A stretch of DNA of 64,000 nucleotides from Pardosa pseudoannulata (Eukaryota > Arthropoda > Arachnida > Araneae > Lycosidae): assembly GCA_032207245.1 (NCBI GenBank), contig CM063499.1, positions 37,365,668 to 37,429,667 of the forward strand. The letters are read 5' to 3'. The number at the start of each line of letters is the position of its first letter. Position 1 is the stretch's first letter. The notes beneath the pieces are model-generated. The model was not told where the DNA came from and made no database searches. It was given only the letters and a program-made list of their open reading frames with translations. A program made the position numbers and the translations under genes. Of this stretch, positions 60,174 to 64,000 are shown piece after piece.

Positions 60174-61399
60174 ACTCCATTACTTCTATATTTACAACGT
60201 AGAATATTTGTATTTACTCAATATATGAAAAAAGTACCAATCCAACGATTTCTCTGGTTAAGTAAGCACCGTGACGGTTTGGCGTAAAAGGCGAAAACTA
60301 ACGGAACGTTTAGAGAGGAATGCAGGGAAAACAGTCATAGTGCAAAAATAAAGAAATAATTGTTGTTAAAAATGTAAAATTGAGCATTATATTCAAGAAA
60401 AACAACTTATTGACTGACTCATGACCAAACACGCTAACATTGTTGTCAAACAGGATTATAGTTATCGGAAGTTGCCAAAAGAATTCGATTCTTTTAGGTA
60501 TGTAGAATTACAGGGAGTTACATAAAATAGTTAGAACTTTGCATGGTAGCAAGATTTATTGAAAATGAAGATAAATAAAAATAAAAACAACACTGAATAC
60601 AACTTTATGTGAAAACTTGAAAATCATTATAATACTTCAACTATGATAAAAAATAACGTCTTGTTACACTGATCTAATTTGTCATAAGTTCGCAATGGTC
60701 AAATCGTAAGTACAATGCATTATAGTATCGGAACATGGGGGTAAAAATTTGTTTTTGAACACTACAGCCTATTTTTTCTACACGAAAACTAGCTATTTGA
60801 GATCTACTCAGTGATGCAGGTAGGAAAAGATAATCAGTCACTGGTTGACCATCCATAGGCCGTCTAACTGATGTTACGAAATTTTAGAATCCAAATTCTA
60901 GAAATTGAATTGCAAAATATAACCTCAAATGAACCAAAATAAAATATGAAGCATTTTCATATTCTCAGCCCACCACTCTATCAGTGTGAAGATTATTTTT
61001 CGTATGGTCTGAATCCCTTTCGAATTTCGGATCACCTTATTTTGGTCTTATACAGCCAACAGGCAACATGTCACTTTTACTCTACCATGTTCGGATCCGA
61101 CTCAGAGACACAAAGGCAAATTGGTTTATAGAACAACCAAATTACTCTTGTCATCTAACTTAGTTTTAGGAAACCTAATTGTCGCGTGAATTATATCGTC
61201 TGCTTTTGAGCAGCTGGGTGACCGCTCAACTCGAAAAGTTTTAGTGTCGCGTTCTGAAAAAGCAAGATTGAACTCTCGGAATTTTTAAGAGATGCAGTAT
61301 TGTCTGTTTTAATGTGCGTTGTAACTTGTCTTTGATGTTGTGAAAATAAATGTTATCGTTTTTACAAGGCTAGTAGCATTCAATTTGGTAACCTAGGTT
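60174..61399 (-). promoter_or_regulatory. Upstream region and probable 5' UTR of the G-alpha gene
   Basis: The first 150 bases upstream of the ATG are less A+T-rich (GTGACGGTTTGGCGTAAAAG near 60272) than the introns, which suits a core promoter/5' UTR, but no TATA box can be fixed. Further up, about 60745-60810 resembles the SINE tail block (ACTACAGCCTATTTTTTCTA). 61140-61380 is less A+T-rich with an AATAAA near 61349; no gene was recognised. Confidence 0.35.
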
Positions 61400-61433
61400 A
61401 AGATCTTTAGTCTGTATACAGACTAAAGATCTT
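61400..61433. repeat. Perfect 34-bp palindrome
   Basis: Half-site AAGATCTTTAGTCTGTA followed at once by its exact reverse complement; centre GTATAC, no spacer. Confidence 0.97.
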
Positions 61434-61793
61434 TATTAGAAACACAAATGAGTTTGACGTTCACCAATAGGAATATGATATTTACAGTAAATTGTTGATT
61501 GTTACAGGAATCAGCTTTTCTAATCGTCGGTACTCAGATAATCGTCGGGTACGGAGAGAAAAAAGGGAGAGAACAATCTCAGTCGCTGTTCAGGCTCTAT
61601 CAGTCAACGAGTTCACATGAGACTGTATAGGGCAAAAATCACACTGGGCCATGAACTCCGGTCTTTTTATACTATCGTCTTCCCGTAAAATTTCTTCTCA
61701 GCTGATCGGACCCTTGGTTGATGACGTAATCAGGAACCATTTTGTAAAACTACTAGCCGGACAGGTGTACGCCAAGTTCCAAGGAACTCAAGG

Positions 61794-61845
61794 GAGTTCT
61801 CAGTATACTGAGAACTCGAGATTGCTCTCGATTATAATCGAGAGC
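61794..61845. repeat. Two adjacent perfect palindromes, 24 and 22 bp
   Basis: 61794-61817 has half-site GAGTTCTCAGTA; 61824-61845 has half-site GCTCTCGATTA. Both have no spacer and a TA centre. Just upstream, AGTTCC-AA-GGAACT at about 61775-61788 is a further inverted repeat. Confidence 0.97.
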
Positions 61846-62339
61846 GACGATCTATAGGACATCATTAATCGATGTCTTTGGTCAAACCTTTGGAGAACAA
61901 GAGAGGAAAATATTGCTGCTTCATTTACAATATAGAAGGTATCTGTCATGCAAGACTCTTTCTTCGAGATGTTATTGAAACCGACACTGAAACACTTCAC
62001 CTGTATTCTAATGAATTTCTCAGACAGAATGATTGAGATGGTTCTCGGTATCAACAATCCTCTATTCAGCATCCTATTATGCTCGAAACAACGCCCTGTC
62101 ACAAGGTAAAGATGAGCTCATTTCAAGTGTACATAAGGACGCGTTCACTATTTCTATCACATGTATCGATGTAAAAAACGCGGAATTTTGAAGAGGTGGT
62201 AATACACCCGGGAATTTTTGGAAATAAACCCGGAATTTTGGGAACAAATCACTTTAACAATGTTTACATTTATTTTTTTCAACAGTGGCTATTTAAAAAC
62301 TAGTATATTATTTCTAAGAGATTTTTTTTTTACTTTTGG

Positions 62340-62341
<2 letters not shown>

Positions 62342-62418
<77 letters not shown>
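62342..62418. repeat. (TA)n(TG)n microsatellite
   Basis: About 53 bp TA then about 24 bp TG. The open frame across it is a repeat artefact. Confidence 0.97.
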
Positions 62419-62429
62419 GAAGAAGACTA

Positions 62430-62707
62430 CATTTCACTCACTTGCTCACTTGATGGCAACACCATCGCTGGCTGTTAGGTAGAAAAGGGGGAAACGGCGA
62501 GCGAGCAGGCTGTCTCTCGCGCTCGGTGGAAGCCATTGACAGTAGCAGCTATCGATGTTGGAACTTCGTGTTCGCATTTAGACAATTAATTCTTAGTGAA
62601 TAATTGTTATCTTCTGTGTGAAGATGTGGAATTGTAATTTTTCATGTTAATAAATTTTACACTAGCTGAATATTGATATTGGACTCATTATTAACGGGTC
62701 CTACAAA
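62430..62707 (+). mobile_element. Possible LTR fragment
   Basis: A less A+T-rich block (GGCGAGCGAGCAGGCTG onward) leading to AATAAATTTTACAC at about 62648 and ending TTAACGGGTCCTACA. The order of a GC-rich part, a poly(A) signal and a ...CA end resembles the R-U5 part of an LTR. No partner, primer site or coding sequence is present. Low confidence. Confidence 0.3.
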
Positions 62708-62712
62708 AGTCC

Positions 62713-62713
<1 letters not shown>

Positions 62714-62787
<74 letters not shown>
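62714..62787. repeat. (AT)n microsatellite
   Basis: About 72 bp of AT repeat directly after the putative LTR end. Confidence 0.97.
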
Positions 62788-62791
<4 letters not shown>

Positions 62792-63105
62792 GAAATAATA
62801 GCAACGAGCATTTAAATGATTTTATAGTAATACTTATGTAATTAATTACCCTGTTAGTCTTATCAAACACATAAGTGGTTGCTTCATTTATAATTGCTAA
62901 TGTAATAATTATATACAGTATATTTGATCATTATTTATTATGTAAATTGCTTTATGTTAAACTTTTTCCCCTCCTTTTATAATATAAAAATAAATATCTT
63001 TAAATTTAAAATAACAGTTTATTATGTTTTGTAATGCATATATATCATTTAAAGGTCTAATCAAATGACACTGTTGCATTTTGTGTCAAATTCCTTCACA
63101 CACAC

Positions 63106-63546
<441 letters not shown>

Positions 63547-64000
63547 AAGAAATAGCTTTCACCATAATTGATAAGTAAAATTCACTGTAATGTCAAAATC
63601 CTAAGAACAAAATAGCAAAATAATTCGTACACGATGTTTGGCTTCCATACACGTTTATTCATTACAGTTGCCAGTTAACTATTAATATCAAATCTTTTAT
63701 GAAATGTAAAAATTGTATTGTTAGATTAGGATAAAAGTAAACAAAATACTTCAAAATTCCCTTACCAAAAAAAAATCCTTTTTTTTCAGGTTTAAATCGG
63801 GTCTTTTTCACTGCTCACAACTTTAACCACATGCCGTTTATTCTCACGGTAGTAGATATGTCTGTATCTCGGAATCTCGAAATTCGTTACACTATTAATC
63901 TAAAGCTATCGTGGATTTATTTGTATTCATAGTATACCGTGCAACTGCATAAAACTTTTCTGAGAGTTAGGAGGGAAAATGAAGTTTCTTACTAAAGTAG

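Overview
The window is eukaryotic nuclear DNA: A+T-rich, with spliced genes carrying GT-AG introns of up to about 10 kb, a tRNA-derived SINE family, and many DNA transposons (hAT, piggyBac, pogo/Tigger, Tc1) whose target duplications can still be read. Protein similarity points to an animal. Base composition, intron size and transposon mix suggest an arthropod, plausibly a chelicerate such as a spider, but that placement is inference. A 100-N run at 22045-22144 marks an assembly gap.

Four host genes can be read. (1) 2246-4138 (+) is an intronless cytosolic-type HSP70 of 630 aa ending in EEVE. (2) 11045-21515 (-) is a four-exon UPF0193 (human C22orf23/EVG1-like) gene of 196 aa. (3) 22364-27807 (+) is four-exon MED28, 220 aa, head-to-head with gene 2 across an 848-bp intergenic segment that holds the gap. 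(4) 37831-60173 (-) is a nine-exon heterotrimeric G-protein alpha subunit of 359 aa, with every splice junction in phase and all nucleotide-binding motifs present. It does not match the usual Gs, Gi/o, Gq or G12/13 C-termini and is a candidate for the rarely described Gv class.

Layout: 1-690 degenerate Tc1 element; 2246-4138 HSP70; 4.9-7.5 kb nested piggyBac/hAT and Tc1/SINE insertions; 9.05-9.64 kb solo LTR; 11.0-21.5 kb UPF0193 gene with several transposons and repeatedly copied splice-site segments in its introns; 21.5-27.8 kb divergent promoter region and MED28; 28.4-37.2 kb gene-free and built almost wholly from transposons; 37.8-60.2 kb G-alpha gene with many intronic insertions; 60.2-64 kb upstream sequence with perfect palindromes, long AT microsatellites and a BED zinc-finger fragment.

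The genes are housekeeping or signalling genes with no evident shared pathway. The most unusual structures are the duplicated donor and five-fold acceptor segments in the UPF0193 gene, a hAT element lying exactly between 226-228 bp direct duplicates, a cluster of TA-centred perfect palindromes upstream of the G-alpha gene, and an inverted SINE head forming a hairpin of roughly 30-bp arms.
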